Assembly: GCA_019828595.1 (NCBI GenBank)
Contig: JAHQRK010000029.1
Coordinates: 682,001 to 746,000 of the forward strand
Direction: 5' to 3'
From: Aphanomyces cochlioides
Lineage: Eukaryota > Oomycota > Saprolegniomycetes > Saprolegniales > Verrucalvaceae
DNA length: 64,000 bases
In this document: piece by piece, positions 20,422-31,866 of the stretch
How the letters are laid out: each line of letters begins with the position of its first letter
Numbering within the stretch: the first letter of the stretch is position 1
Program-made: the position numbers and the translations under genes
Notes under the pieces: model-generated
Seen by the model: the letters and a program-made list of their open reading frames with translations, nothing else
The model's database searches: none
Told to the model about the DNA's origin: nothing

Positions 20422-22345
20422 TACGGAAATGTTATACACTATTTGTCAACAAATTCACTACACACTAAATGACAAAAGAATGTTTGTCGATTATACACCT
20501 TTCGCAAACATTTTACTCATGTTGACAATAATATAATATAATATACACGTTTTGTCATTTTCCCAAAAATATACTACTCAAAGTCGTATATTTTGACCAA
20601 TATTGTATAATTCGGTCAAATTCTCTAATTTTATTCTATTTACTTGGGAATCCAGACAGTCCAAAAATAGAATTATTGTGATAATATAATCTGTGGTTTG
20701 TATTCTTTTCGCAAAATGCAGAATACTCAATAACGAATTATCACAATATTTTTTAATGTGTATCCAGACGGGCCCTTAGGTCTAACGTTATAATTACCCA
20801 CATGGTCGTTTCGGATTGTTACTAAGGGCCCGTCTGGATGCCAAATAAAAAATATTGTGAAAATTCGTTATGTGATATTTTGTATTTTGGTCAAAATAAT
20901 ACAAACCACGTATTATAATATCACGATAATTAAAATTTCGGACTGTCACGAAAAAAATAACCATTGGGAATTTGTGTGGATTATACGATATTGGGGAAAA
21001 TATTCTACTTTGAGTAGAATATTATTTATTGCATATTTGGCCTGTTTTGAAATAAATTATTTCTATAAAATTTATGCAATATTTGGTATCCAGACAGTGC
21101 ATTATTGTCCTTTTGAGGTAACATTGGACTGAACGGTCGATTGGGAAAATTGCGCGAAAATCGACCGACCCATCATTATACTTGGGATTTGTATATTCAT
21201 ACAAATTCGAAGTTAATTCCCCCAATTTGAAATACCGCGAATCTTGCGCAGTCATGTCGTCCAAAGGGCATGCCTCGGCTACTGGGGTACTGATGCAACA
21301 CGTTGGACAGCAACATGCTTCGAAGAATACAATAATGCACGCTCTGTACGTCTATTACTTCTTGGGCATGACTCGTCAGGCAATTGCCCGGCTTTTCCAC
21401 AAGTCTCAAACAACGATTACGAATTGGATATCGAGATACGAGAGTACAGGCGGCTACGAGCGACGAAAGGTTTTACTCAAGAACAACAGCTCTGGATTGT
21501 GGCATACTACCGAAAAAAACCCACGGCGTTCCTCGATGAAGCGAAGTACTCTTTTGAATGCCATTTCAAACGTCATATTGCCTTGACATCGGTTTAGTCC
21601 ATCATACACCGACACGGCTTAACGTGGAAGGTTTTGGAACGTCGTGCAATCCACATCAAAGAATCCGATGTGATCAGGTTTTGTACCGAGCTGGCGTCTA
21701 TAAACTGGTCCCACCACAACCTTGTTTTCCTCGACGAAGTCAGTTTCGACTCCCGAGGAATGCTGCGCAAGCGTGGATACTCTATGAAAGGTAAAAGACT
21801 CTGCTTTCGTGGTGAATTCGAGCGGAAACCAAGAGTGTCCATGCTGTGCGTTATTACGGTGGATGGTTTGGCTGAAGTTTTTGACACTTTGGGCACATTT
21901 GATCGGACTAAGTTTGTTGATTCATGCACAACGTTTGCAACATCGGGCAAGTGTAAAATGTATCCTTGTCGATCGTCCGTGTGGATTCTGGACGGCGCAA
22001 GCATCCATTGTCATCCAAACATTGTTTATGTTCTTCGAAGCATTGGAATTGTCCCTATTTTTCTCCCAGCTTATTGCCCATTCTATAATCCCATAGAATA
22101 CCTCTTTGGTCTCATCAAGAAGAATTTCCAGCGGCATTACGCGGAAAACCAAACACGTGACTTAAGGGCCAGTTCGGAGCGACTTTTGCGTCAGCGGTTT
22201 TTGGTATGTCGCAGATCGCAAAAGTCGCTCGGCATCAAAACTTGCAGCGACTTCAAAACTATGAAATGCGATTAATATCTACCAATTAAAACGCTTGATA
22301 TGATGTGTTCTCACAACTGTCTCAAACCACAAGTCATTCTGCTGA

Positions 22346-23158
22346 ATGGACGCTGCATTCCCTTCTGAAGCCAGCAGCCAGACGATCGATGAGCTCGCCA
22401 ACTCATTGTCCGAAGGACATACCCAGGTTTTGAAGCCAACAAGGCAAGGCAAGACAAACAAGAACGAGTCGGCAGTGGAGAAGGCTCCCAAAACAGTCTG
22501 GACGACTGATATGGTGAAGACGTAACTGGACAAACGGTGCGACGACTTCGCCGCTGGCTTCGAACTGAATCGAAGTGCGGCACAACTCTCAATGTTGTGG
22601 GGGAAGATAGCTTTGGCTATTAACGTAGAGCACGGTACACAGGTCCCCGCACTAGCTGTCAAAAACAAGTACTCTAGTCTTAAGCGAGAATTCTCTGCGA
22701 GTCGTATCGCAGAGAAAGCTACAGGAAATGAGGTAAAAGTTGTCTACCCTCCCTATTGGGATGATGCGGTCGCAGCCCTTGGCAACAAAACCGGTCTTGG
22801 CCACCATGATTATGCGTTTGGCGCAAACAACAAGGGCCGCGATAGTGATGACAGCTCAAATGACAACTTGGATATTTTGCCTCAGTCAAATCGTCAAGCC
22901 ATTATTGAAGCAGAATTGTCCCGACAGAGAGCAAAACGCACCAAGAAGTTGGACATTGGACAGAGTCTAGTTGCTCTCGGCCAAAGTTTGGCGGAAGGAA
23001 TGAAAGGACTCCGAACTCCTGCACCGTCAGACAACAATCAAGTGCAAGAAACAAGTAAGCTGATTGCAGCTATTGACAAATTGCAAGTCGCTGTTGAACA
23101 GAGCTCATCAATTCAAAGCGAGCTACTTGAGTATTTGCGTCGTAACAATAGCAATTGA
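22346..23158 (+). pseudogene. Harbinger SANT/Myb-like accessory protein, one nonsense codon
   Basis: The frame from ATG 22346 to TGA 23158 is interrupted once, by TAA at 22523-22525 right after VWTTDMVKT. Downstream the Myb/SANT-like module is complete: LDKRCDDFAAGFELNRSA, AVKNKYSSLKREF, then YPPYWDDAVAALG, followed by a charged region with RQRAKRTKK and a C-terminal coiled coil (residues about 200-270). In Harbinger elements this protein brings the transposase to the nucleus and the TIRs. A start at a later codon would lose the first part of the DNA-binding region. Confidence 0.75.
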
Positions 23159-23165
23159 TATACTA

Positions 23166-24293
23166 TTACGTTAACGAAATGAATTCACTGAGATACTGTT
23201 CTACATTCTCTCGTGTTGACTTCGCTATTTCACTGTCACTGATATATTTCTCACTGGCCAAGACGGTATCACCACCAAGATGCATCCATTGTCGTTCAGT
23301 AGGTTGACTTTCCAAGGGATCCAAATCAATAATCCAATTATGTAGCACAAGCGTCGCCTCGATTGCGAGCGCCATTGTCTCTGGCGAATGAAATTCAAGT
23401 GGCTTTTTGAAGAGACGGAACTTGTTCTTCCACAGCCCAAAACTTTGTTCAACAACATTTCGTGTGCGAGAGTGGAGCAAGTTGTAATGTGCCTGGCTCT
23501 TCTCCATGTTTGGAACTATTTGATAAGGTGTTAGTACGTGTGGGAGGAGTGTAAAGCCTGCATCCGCAAGCAGGAAGACTCCATGTGGTATGATACGGGC
23601 TGAACCAAAAATAGAGTTCTTGAACAGCATTCGATCATTTTGGGATCCAGGACGTAGAGAATATGCCATAAACCGCTTCTTGTCATCAACAACAGCCAAA
23701 AGATTAAACGCAGGGAAGCCCTTGCGGCAGTACCAGCCTTCATGTTGTTGAAATCTTTTCATCATCACAAGACAGCCGTCGATTGCTCCATATACATTCG
23801 GGAATCCAGCAATTGTTTCAAATCCAGCAGCGATTTCATGCCATGCTGGTAATTGAGATGGTAATGCTACTGAGTATGTAAGGTGCGTGTGCTGTAATAG
23901 CGATAGAATCTCCATTATGTATTCGTACGCCTTTGTTTTTCCAATTCCAAAGACGAGAGCGGCACATTCCAATCCATCACAATGTGTCAAGTAATACACT
24001 GCTATTGCAGTGCGATCCACAATGTCAAAATGACAAGCGTTGTGCAGAGGAGGATGCAGTGTTGTCCAGGATTGAGTGATTCGCTCTGCAATGACAAAGA
24101 AGGTAGACCTAGAGCAACGCAAATATCGTATGAACCAGCCGTTGTCACCTCGACTGGCTCGAACTCCTGGCCATGCTGACAAGCCTTCGCCCACGTAGTC
24201 ATTCTTGCGTTCTGCTGGAAAGGCCTTTCCATCCAATAACACCACCGTGGCGGCAACAACAGCGACTGAGCAAACGAGAGGGACGACGTCCAT
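23166..24293 (-). CDS. PIF/Harbinger transposase (DDE_Tnp_4), intact
   Basis: 375 residues from ATG 24293 (MDVVPLVCS). The nuclease catalytic triad is visible: D162 in YGAIDGCLV, D234 in FLLADAGFT, E272 in NVVEQSFGLWK, with the GSQNDRMLF block between. The first 25 residues are unusually hydrophobic for a transposase. No frameshift or stop occurs, and the length fits the family (350-420). It cuts and pastes elements with matching TIRs and TWA targets. It lies tail to tail with the SANT-like gene. Confidence 0.9.
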   Translation of the reverse strand: MDVVPLVCSVAVVAATVVLLDGKAFPAERKNDYVGEGLSAWPGVRASRGDNGWFIRYLRCSRSTFFVIAERITQSWTTLHPPLHNACHFDIVDRTAIAVYYLTHCDGLECAALVFGIGKTKAYEYIMEILSLLQHTHLTYSVALPSQLPAWHEIAAGFETIAGFPNVYGAIDGCLVMMKRFQQHEGWYCRKGFPAFNLLAVVDDKKRFMAYSLRPGSQNDRMLFKNSIFGSARIIPHGVFLLADAGFTLLPHVLTPYQIVPNMEKSQAHYNLLHSRTRNVVEQSFGLWKNKFRLFKKPLEFHSPETMALAIEATLVLHNWIIDLDPLESQPTERQWMHLGGDTVLASEKYISDSEIAKSTRENVEQYLSEFISLT

Positions 24294-24747
24294 GATCAAA
24301 TGACTCCCGAATTGACTTCGAAGTCAATCTCATTTCAACCAATTAGGAAACACCCTTGGCAAAAGTCGCTGCAGACTACCTCAAACTACCTGTCCGAGGT
24401 CGTCTGGAGCGACTTTTCCAAAACACGATGGAAATGATTTTGATTGGCTAGATTATCAAAAACCGCTGACGCAAAAGTCGCTCCGAACTGGCCCTAATGG
24501 CTTTCGTTTTGAGTGTCATGATGACATTCAAGAGCTTTGACATGAAGTCAATTTTTGAGCACTGTGGATACGGCATTCATGGCCGCTTTGATCCTGGCAG
24601 CCGACTGGAAGATGAAATGCAAAGTAACGACGATTGCATGGGATTTCATTTCTGTGGTCAATGAATGTGTTTCTTTCAAGTCATTTCATCTCTCTAAGTC
24701 AAAACTCTAAGCAACAGAGCTTCATGAATAGTGCATTAAATTTAATC

Positions 24748-25786
24748 TCAATCCTCTTCAGCATGTTGGGTGTCGTCCATGTTCGGAATATCTCCCACAA
24801 TGATGCTTAAGTCTTCCACAACATGGGGCACAGACATGTCAAGAAGAAACGCTTCAATCATTTGCTCTTTCGCGGCCATCACGGCAGCAAAACTTCGGAC
24901 TCGCAACAAGATTACGCCAATATCAATCTCAAGCGTTGCATAATCTTGGAGACTGCTTTGAACAACTTCCCGCGCTAAAGTCAAGCTTTGTTGTATCCGC
25001 TCGCAACGCCGCTCAGCATTGTTTTGAGTTGATCGAAAGAGATGCAGCATGTTTGATGGTGGCTGATCTTCAACAAGGCGCGCGTGCAAATGGCGTGGAC
25101 GCTTCAATATCGCCGCAGCCCACATTCTCCACGCCGAATCAAACGCTTCCAAGTGCGTTGACCACTTGGACTTTAACAGACACACCATGTCTTGTTGTAG
25201 TTGTTCTGCGGCTGCGCCTGCTCGGTCTCGTATTTCCGGCAAAATGCATTGATCTTGGAGCTCTTGAAGATCGTGGGATGGTTTCCCCATTTGAATATAG
25301 TAATGGTGAAAGACATGTTTGCATGGTCGACGAGGTAGCTATTTGCATGCTCCAACGAGCTCGGTCGAAAATGATGCCGCGCCAATTTGACTGATATGAA
25401 TGAGTCGAAATCATTCTCAGTTGGAGAGTCCTCGCAAATGGTCCAAACTCTTGGCTCGTCTGTATAGGAAGCCTTGTTGTTCATATAGCCCGAGCAGAAC
25501 GTAAAGATTTGATGCTTGACATCATTCCATGACGCACCCTCAAAATTTGCGGCTGCAAACGCTTCCCATTGTGATCGCGCGAGCAGACAGTGTCTTTCAC
25601 GAATATCTCCGCTTTCATTTGAATGAGACCGGCCCGGGACACCTCAGGAGCATGTGGCTGCTCCTCAATTGGGGATGAACGCGTGATATACCGGCGTGGC
25701 GACGGGGTGTGTTGCATCGCTGGTGGATGAAGAATACAGCAGCTTTCGAATGGAATCGAAGTCAATCTGAATTTACGATCAATCAT
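24748..25786 (-). pseudogene. Unrecognised minus-strand frames of the 20826-25944 element
   Basis: Three overlapping frames (25786-25481, 25484-25173, 25290-24748) of 101, 103 and 180 codons lie on the minus strand opposite the transposase. The last is helical with many Leu/Gln and an acidic C-terminus (DDTQHAEED). Frame changes suggest either introns or decay. The position is that of a second, convergent gene of the transposon. I recognise no domain. Confidence 0.35.
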
Positions 25787-25947
25787 TGGTCGGTCGATTT
25801 CGCGTGCGATTTCTTCGATCTATTCGATTGGCTCCCCCACTCCAATTTCGAATCGAACTGACAATATGCGATAATCAAAATTATGCAATAATTGATCAAA
25901 ATATTGCGAATTATCTCAATAATAGGTGGCATCCACACAGCCCCTAA

Positions 25948-26404
25948 AAATAGATTCCGGTAGCCAATAAGAAGACGAGATTTCCCAGTCACAACCCCAC
26001 GAATGTATGGTTTCTACAGCTTTTGGATCTCGATTCCGGTCGTCGAATAGACACCAGATCCGCACTGCTGACCTCGAGTTAAAGAGAGCTAACTATGGTT
26101 GTATCTGCAAGCTCTGAGAGAGACATCGTGGGCGTTGACGATTCCAAGGCCGCACAAATACAAGTGACGAGGGGGAAATGTCCTCGACACGACGTTGGTG
26201 GAAACGAGTCTCTCCAACGCTGCTTGGCGCGAAAAGAGTTGGCAACGACGTTGCAAGAGTCTTGGCAACCAACGAGTAAAAATCGAGAAAATCGACATGG
26301 GATACAATTTCGCATCGTCTCGTTCGTTCCCCGAGCTTGAAGCGTTAAAGAAAGAACATTACCATCTACAGACCGCGCGGTTGATTGTCACGACACGGCG
26401 TCCA
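25948..26404. other. Intergenic, nothing recognised
   Basis: Short spacer between the transposon pile and copy C; only shadow frames. Confidence 0.5.
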
Positions 26405-28341
26405 TCAATTCGCACACACACCGCGGTCATGGACGTATTGATCGTCGTCTAGGGTGTGGCCAAGTGGTCGTGTAAAACTATTCTTCTTGATCGTGCCAAA
26501 GACGCTTGGAGAGAGCAATCGAGGGAGCCATCGGTGCATGGACGACAATGTCGGCGCGGTGGCGTAGATCGAGACGAGCGTCATCTCCATCTCGTCATTC
26601 GATGGTTTCTCTGCCGCTCTGTTGTTGTCGCTCTGGAGAAGATGACGACGTGGAACGACCGAAGCAAACCCGAGCGTCGCTTGCAAACTCGGTTTGCAGT
26701 ATAATTTGTTGCCAATTTTGATCATGTTGTGCTCATCCAGAGGTAAACCCGTGATCCAATGCGGCATTTGACAAGCGTCCAAGAACCCGTTCGTCTTCGT
26801 CCACGCGACGTTGAGCAGGAATGCGCCACGCTGTCGTTTTCGCTGGATTTGACACATTGCGAACGTCGTCAGGAACGAGCCAATGACAATACTCAGCGAG
26901 ATTGGCGTCATGTCTTGGATATCCGGGTTGATGAGGTCGCCGTTGGCGTAGGCTCCACTGGAACGCACGACGCCCGAGATATTCAATCCCAGCGCGATCG
27001 GAGCGGCGTGAAACGCCCTCGTGATCGCAGACGATCGACTTAGCCACACGATAGGGCAGAGAGGAAAGACCATGTTTTGCATCGCGTCGGGGGAAAACGT
27101 CGCGACATGCTGGAATGGACTTGGAATGCGCTGGACGCATGTGATGGTCAACATCAAGCAGCTCATGTGAAAGCCAGCGAGGGAAGCAGCCACGATCAAC
27201 CACAGGCCCAACGAAGCGCCGCCTTGAAAGCAACGCAACGCGTCGGCGTAGACCCACGCGACGATCTGGAGCACGGCCCACAGCAAGAGGATCAGCCGAC
27301 GACGCTCGAGACTGGTCGAAATCGGGTACGACATGACGGGTTTGTGCTGCAGAAATCCACGCAGGCCTTGTATTGTCAGGTAGAAATCGCCCGAGAACAA
27401 CGCCCATGAGATGGCCCCCACGGTGAAATGAAGGATGAGCAGCTCCTGCCAGTGATCCACTTGATGGCGGTACATCCACGTCATCGCGATCGCTTTCTTG
27501 GAGATTCGACTGACGTTCCATCCACGAGGAAACGACGTTGGATCCATTTCCGCCGTGAGATCCACGACAACTGGACTCGTCCAGGACGACACCTTGTAGC
27601 GACGACCAAGTGGCACGGAATATTGCACAGAATTTATTCCCACAGCGTCGATCGTCACTGAGCCATTGGTTGCAATGAGCGTTTGGGTGACGGTGGCGAT
27701 CAAACGTTCCTTTGTCGAGCCGTCTGGATTGACATGACTTTGAGTTTCCGCCATGGTTTGACGGTCAACATGTAGGCTCCATCTTGAAATTCATCTCGGA
27801 CGGTGGTCTCTAGCATGGCCATGCCGGCGATTTCCTGCGGTCCATTCAATGTTGGTTGACACTGTGGAAAGCTATCGTAGCCAGCGAGGAAGACCAGCGC
27901 GACTTGTCCACTATCGTTCGATTTCGTCTTCGTGCACGTCGTGACAAGAAACGGAGACGCCCCCGCTTGCCATTGCAAGGCTAAAGTTTCTCCGATGGTC
28001 ATCCAAGCAGGTGTGGTCGTTGTCGCGATATCGTGTGGCTGACAAGTTGCCGGGATAAATCCGCTGGCATCGACGCGACAGGTTGAGCCATGAGGATTCA
28101 TGGAGGTGGCATCGCTGGCAGCGTCGTAGTCAATGCCATGGAATGTAAACACACCCTCGAAGACCAAGACGATCGACATCACGGACAAGATGAGAAGCGA
28201 GTTGAATGTCCCGAGGTTGGCAAAGATGATACCCGCAGCTTTCGATCGTTTCTTCGCGTGCTTGGACGAGCGGTAGGCCGACGATCTTCCTGTCGACTTG
28301 GCCAAGTTCCACGCCGACACCGACGACCGTGAATGCGTCAT
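26405..28341 (-). pseudogene. 6-TM family copy C, one frameshift
   Basis: The first part (28341-27700) has a basic N-terminus, TM1 (LLILSVMSIVLVFEGVF) and the external domain up to DGAYMLTV. The second (27754-26405) resumes at MAETQSHVN and is open through TM2-TM6 to DRGVCAN. Between them about ten bases are missing where other copies read V-FADK-TM. Everything else is intact, making this the least damaged pseudogene of its subgroup. It differs from the 656-residue copies in the N-terminus and in the LQHKPVMSYPI loop. Base composition is more GC-rich than the other copies, hinting at a separate lineage. Confidence 0.85.
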
Positions 28342-28357
28342 GGCCTTCTAATTCCAA

Positions 28358-29534
28358 AATGGCAATGCAGTGCCAGTCGTTTCACAGCGGCTTTTCGGTG
28401 GATCTATCGGCACTTTCAACACGATCAATGTACACACTGGCGGCCATGAACACCTGACATGATCCACGAAGTCCCAGCTCGCTTCGTTGCGAATCTCGTC
28501 GTCACGTGGACCAGCTCTTCTCGCTGCCTCATTACCACGGCGTGGTGTCGTGCTGAGCTCGTCATCCAAAGAGTCCTCGTGGTCTATTTTGGCACCAACA
28601 ACCGACGAAACGCCACCGCGAGAGGCAGGCGTCCAAGGTCGCCGCGGGACATATTTATGTCAACTTGTCGGCTCAGGCCATTGCTGCTGTAGCTCGAGAC
28701 GATGTTTCAAGCGGCTCCCTGTCGTTTTGGCACCCACTAAACTCCAATGGAAACGGAGAATTGACTCGCCTATTCATACATAACCATGCCAGATTGACAT
28801 CAATGGGCCATTCGAGCAAATTCAAGCTATTTTTGTGTATGCTGGGTTTACTCTTCGGTTGCCCAACGTCGTATTTCGGTGTGTCTGTGAGAAACAACCA
28901 ATTCTAGCGTCAAGACATCGTCGATCCAGTGTCACCGAGGACTCAACCTCATCGCCAGTAGACTTGGCACTACATATTTGTTTCGAATGTGTTATTTATT
29001 CTCACTCGAGCAATGAACGCTCGTTTTGACTCATGGTGATCGCCAAACAGGAAAGGCTTGCAAGCATTTCATCATTTCATGTGACGAAAAAGCGCATCGA
29101 CTGAGCTCGTATCATGCGATGGAAATAGGAATAGTACTATCTCACTTATCGAGCATTCGGGACCTTACGTAGGGAAACACTCCCCATGGCAATCGCCCAC
29201 ATCGTCGTTTTTCAAACGACACCTTGCGTAGTATTGTCTGCTTTGATTCTATCAAGATGTGTCGAGACTGGCCAGGTTGGAGTTCATTGTGGTCAATAGT
29301 AACAGTGCAAAGCAAAATAATGAGTCCATCAAATATACGGTTTTGAATATTTAATTTGGTTCAGTTTGAATGTACATCACCGAGATAACTTTAATCCATT
29401 ACTTGCCCCACCAGCCCCCGCTTAATATTGCATTCCCCAAGTCTCTGGAATGAAATTCCACATGCTGCTGGATACAGAGCCCAACGAATTAATGAAAAAA
29501 TCCATTATACATTCATCCAACTCCCCCTGTAAGC
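28358..29534. other. Intergenic, nothing recognised
   Basis: No frame with a recognisable domain. It holds the upstream region of copy C and the 3' flank of NOP56. Confidence 0.5.
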
Positions 29535-31048
29535 TTAGTCTTTGTTCTTCTTCTTCTTCTTTTTCTTCTTCTTGTCGGCTTCTTCCTCATCGACTTCTTC
29601 GACAGGAGCCTCTTCTTCTTGCTTCTTGGCCTTTTTGGCTTTCTTCTTTTCATCCTTGTCGCCTCGGTCTTTTCGCTTCTTCAAGGGGGCGGCACTCTTT
29701 AATTGTTCACTCACTTGGGCCATCACGTCGACGTTCTTTCGAGGAGCGGCACCGCTTTCATAAAAGGCCAAGCGTTCTTCGACTTGTTCCTTCATTTGTT
29801 CACCATATGCGGTCGTTGGTTCGTCAATGAACGAATCAATACGCGAGGCAATCGCACACTTGTTGGCCAAGTAGCGCGAGATGCGACCCTTGTTCTTGGC
29901 GGCAGCACGGCCGATGAACGACGAGTGGAAGAGCAAACCATACTTAGGGGTGTTGCCACGGGTCTTCAAAGCACGGAAGAGGGCCTTTTCGGCACCGAGG
30001 ATTTGAACGGTCGAGGCAGGGCACTTGGCCAAGTTGGTCAAGGAACCAGCGTGGGAAATAAGACGGGCACCGACGGCATCGCCAATCAAAGCAGCCAAGT
30101 TAGGAGCGACTTGACTCATCTTGGATTGCAAATAGGCTTGCAATTGCTTGCGGTACTCGGCCAAGCCGATCAAGCGGGAAGTGAAGTTGTTGACGTTGAT
30201 CATGTCGAGTTCAGACATGTCCATACCCATGGACGTACGGGAAGCAGCAACAATGGCCTGGGCCTTGTCTTCGTCCATAGTGATCTTGGCAAGTTCTTCA
30301 ACAGAGTCTTCCGAGAGCGATGTTCGGTTTTGGATGAACGAAGCGCAACGAGCATAAATGTAGTTGTCCGAAACAATCTTGACCAATTCTGGGAAGTGCC
30401 ACGAGTACCATTCGCGGACACGCATGGCAAAAGTGTTGATATCCTTGTCCATTTGATCCAAGAGAGCAATAGCTTGGATAATCATGTTGTCAGCACGGTT
30501 CACGTTAAACTTGACCTTGGCACGAGAGTAAGAGTGGCCCAAACCGAGTTGAGCCTTGGCCCACACACCATTGTCCAATTCCTTGATGAATTTGGCAAAG
30601 TGGAGGCGGACACCACGGAGAATTTCGAGCGTGGTTTCGTTCGTGTTGACGGAAATGTGCAAAGCATCGGAAATGGATTGAGCCAAGTTCTTGTCCGACA
30701 CACCGAGGGAGAAGGCAGAGGACGACTTCTTCTTGGATTTGGGCAAGTTCATTTCCAAAAAAGCTTGCAAGTCCGAAGACACCAAACCTTCCGAGATCGA
30801 GTTGATGTTTTCCAAAGCAGATTCAGCCGAGGCAAATGGAGAAAACGCCTTCAACTTGACGGCAGCGCCAAACTTGGCCAAATCTTGCACGCCTTTCTGC
30901 ACTTGGTCGAGCAAAACACCAATTTGTTCGCTCTCAATGACTTCAAACAAAGCATAACCTGACGCGGACTCGAATAGCACAAAAGAAGCCTACAAAGAAC
31001 ACATGATTGAGCGATTCCTGCGCAAACAAGATCCAACGGGCATACCAT
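29535..31048 (-). CDS. NOP56: NOP56, box C/D snoRNP core protein
   Basis: 485 residues in two exons. Exon 1 contributes only the ATG (31046-31048); a 56-bp intron (31045-30990, GTATGC...TTTGTAG) follows; the rest is one open exon. The NOP5NT domain spans residues 1-70, then a coiled-coil helix pair, and the Nop RNA-protein module (about 160-410) with [27 protein letters not shown] and [25 protein letters not shown]. The tail is a Lys/Glu-rich KKE/D-type repeat ending in nine Lys before [11 protein letters not shown] separates NOP56 from NOP58. It works in the nucleolus with fibrillarin, NOP58 and SNU13 in rRNA 2'-O-methylation. An essential single-copy gene, it is a good synteny anchor. Confidence 0.95.
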
Positions 31049-31866
31049 CTTTCCTCCGCCGCGCGATTTGGAGCTTGAATGGACAAAACGAAAATGAACC
31101 CATGACCAATTAAATGGATCGTCCGGATAATGAGAAATCATATATAATATAATATGATATATTAAATATTCTCTGTTACATTTTTGAACTAAGTATAATA
31201 TTTTCATGCAATTTATATAGTAGTTTATATTTAATAATGCCGGATATATACAATAAATACGATTTGTAAATCACAATATTTACATACAATGACATAGTAT
31301 AAATATTTACTATCCTTTATTTGAATAATTTTCCTTTTGACTGGAAAAAGGTCAAGCAACAGTCGTCCAAAGTCCATTACCGAGACCCATTCACACAAAA
31401 AACGTGATCGCATCTACGTCTTCATACCATTTAAGATTAATAGCAAAAGAACCAAAACTTGTGGCATGAATACTTGGACGTATATCCCCAACCAACGTTC
31501 AATACAAAACTCAAGTTGTTCTATACTTAGTGTCAACGCCATTTCATGGTCATCAAGGGGTGCGGGGTTTAGGGGGTGTAGGGGTTACCAAGTAAGTTGA
31601 CATAAATCAATCAGAGTTTAGTGTAGAGGGCTTTTAGAGAATGTTATCGCCCTGAGGATTTCCGACGATAAACGTTGATAGGAAGATCCCTGGGAGAAAC
31701 ATGCAAATTCAATCTAATGTGACATGTTTCCCTCAAGTTGGCTAGATCCCCCACTTCAATTTAGGAGTGACGAATCCCCCTCTTTGCTCGAAAACTATTA
31801 TCGTCATGGGAATTCGAAAAATGTACAAGACTCTGTTGTCCTCTGTACTTCTCTCGAAGTTCTGTT
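31049..31866. other. Intergenic, AT-rich
   Basis: AT-rich spacer holding the NOP56 promoter and the 3' flank of the TUTase-like gene. A G-rich patch (31556-31590) is the only notable feature. Confidence 0.5.

Larger units (their letters stand above)
8554..20564. mobile_element. 12-kb Mutator-like element (MULE) with SET gene and nested Helitron
   Basis: Perfect 30-bp terminal inverted repeats (GGGAAAATGACAAAACGTGT..., 8554-8583 and 20535-20564) are flanked by the 9-bp duplication AAAAATATA (8545-8553, 20565-20573), the hallmark of MULEs. Content from left to right: SET-domain gene (+), MULE transposase (-, convergent, 17 bp apart), then about 8.5 kb of Helitron-derived DNA, then the right MULE end. 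A 155-bp direct repeat (11760-11914 and 20267-20421) bounds the extra DNA; without it the MULE would be about 3.5 kb, a normal autonomous size. Confidence 0.88.
7257..20775. mobile_element. MITE (about 360 bp) split by two nested insertions
   Basis: The left end GGGCCCGTCTGGATGCC is preceded by TTA (7254-7256); the right end, the reverse complement GTATCCAGACGGGCCC, is followed by TTA (20776-20778). Removing the two inner elements (7312-8442 and 8554-20564, each with its own target duplication) leaves about 360 bp of AT-rich, non-coding DNA. The ends and the TWA duplication are of PIF/Harbinger style. The right 130 bp match the left end of the 20826-25944 element in inverted orientation, so this is probably a small derivative of that family. 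Confidence 0.75.
22166..24494. mobile_element. PIF/Harbinger element, apparently full length
   Basis: Terminal inverted repeats of about 37 bp, GGGCCAGTTCGGAGCGACTT..., with TAA duplications at 22163-22165 and 24495-24497. The 2329-bp element has two convergent genes: a SANT/Myb-like DNA-binding protein (+) and a DDE_4 transposase (-), 7 bp apart. This is the standard two-gene Harbinger layout. The near-perfect TIRs suggest a recent insertion. Confidence 0.88.
21254..24663 (+). pseudogene. IS630/Tc1-superfamily (DDE_3) transposase, split by a Harbinger insertion
   Basis: Starts MSSKGHASATG, with a helix-turn-helix (QAIARLFHKSQTTITNWI). The frame slips by one base near 21470 and has a TAG at 21595. 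The catalytic region is then open: FLDEVSFDSRG (first Asp), VWILDGASIH (second Asp), CPFYNPIEYLFG (Glu). At 22165 the gene is cut by the Harbinger element and resumes in frame at 24495 (ALSVMMTFKSF-like helix and a C-terminal stretch) to a TGA at about 24663. All three acids are present, but the gene is inactive through one shift, one stop and one insertion. Confidence 0.8.
20826..25944. mobile_element. 5.1-kb DNA transposon with IS630/Tc1-type transposase
   Basis: The left end GGGCCCGTCTGGATGCC after TAA (20823-20825) pairs with the right end GGCATCCACACAGCCCC before TAA (25945-25947). Inner inverted matches (CGCGAAAATCGACCGACC at 21154; GGTCGGTCGATTTCGCG near 25787) support both ends belonging together. 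It contains the transposase gene (split by the Harbinger at 22166-24494) and minus-strand remnants at 24748-25786. Without the Harbinger it would be 2.8 kb. Confidence 0.6.

Noticed and set aside
26733..27521. A 262-codon minus frame inside copy C
   Set aside because: It is an out-of-frame shadow of the family gene; its Arg/His/Asp-rich translation has no motif.
29703..30962. A 419-codon open frame on the plus strand opposite NOP56
   Set aside because: The minus strand is unmistakably NOP56 with family motifs throughout; the antisense frame has no recognisable domain and follows from codon bias.
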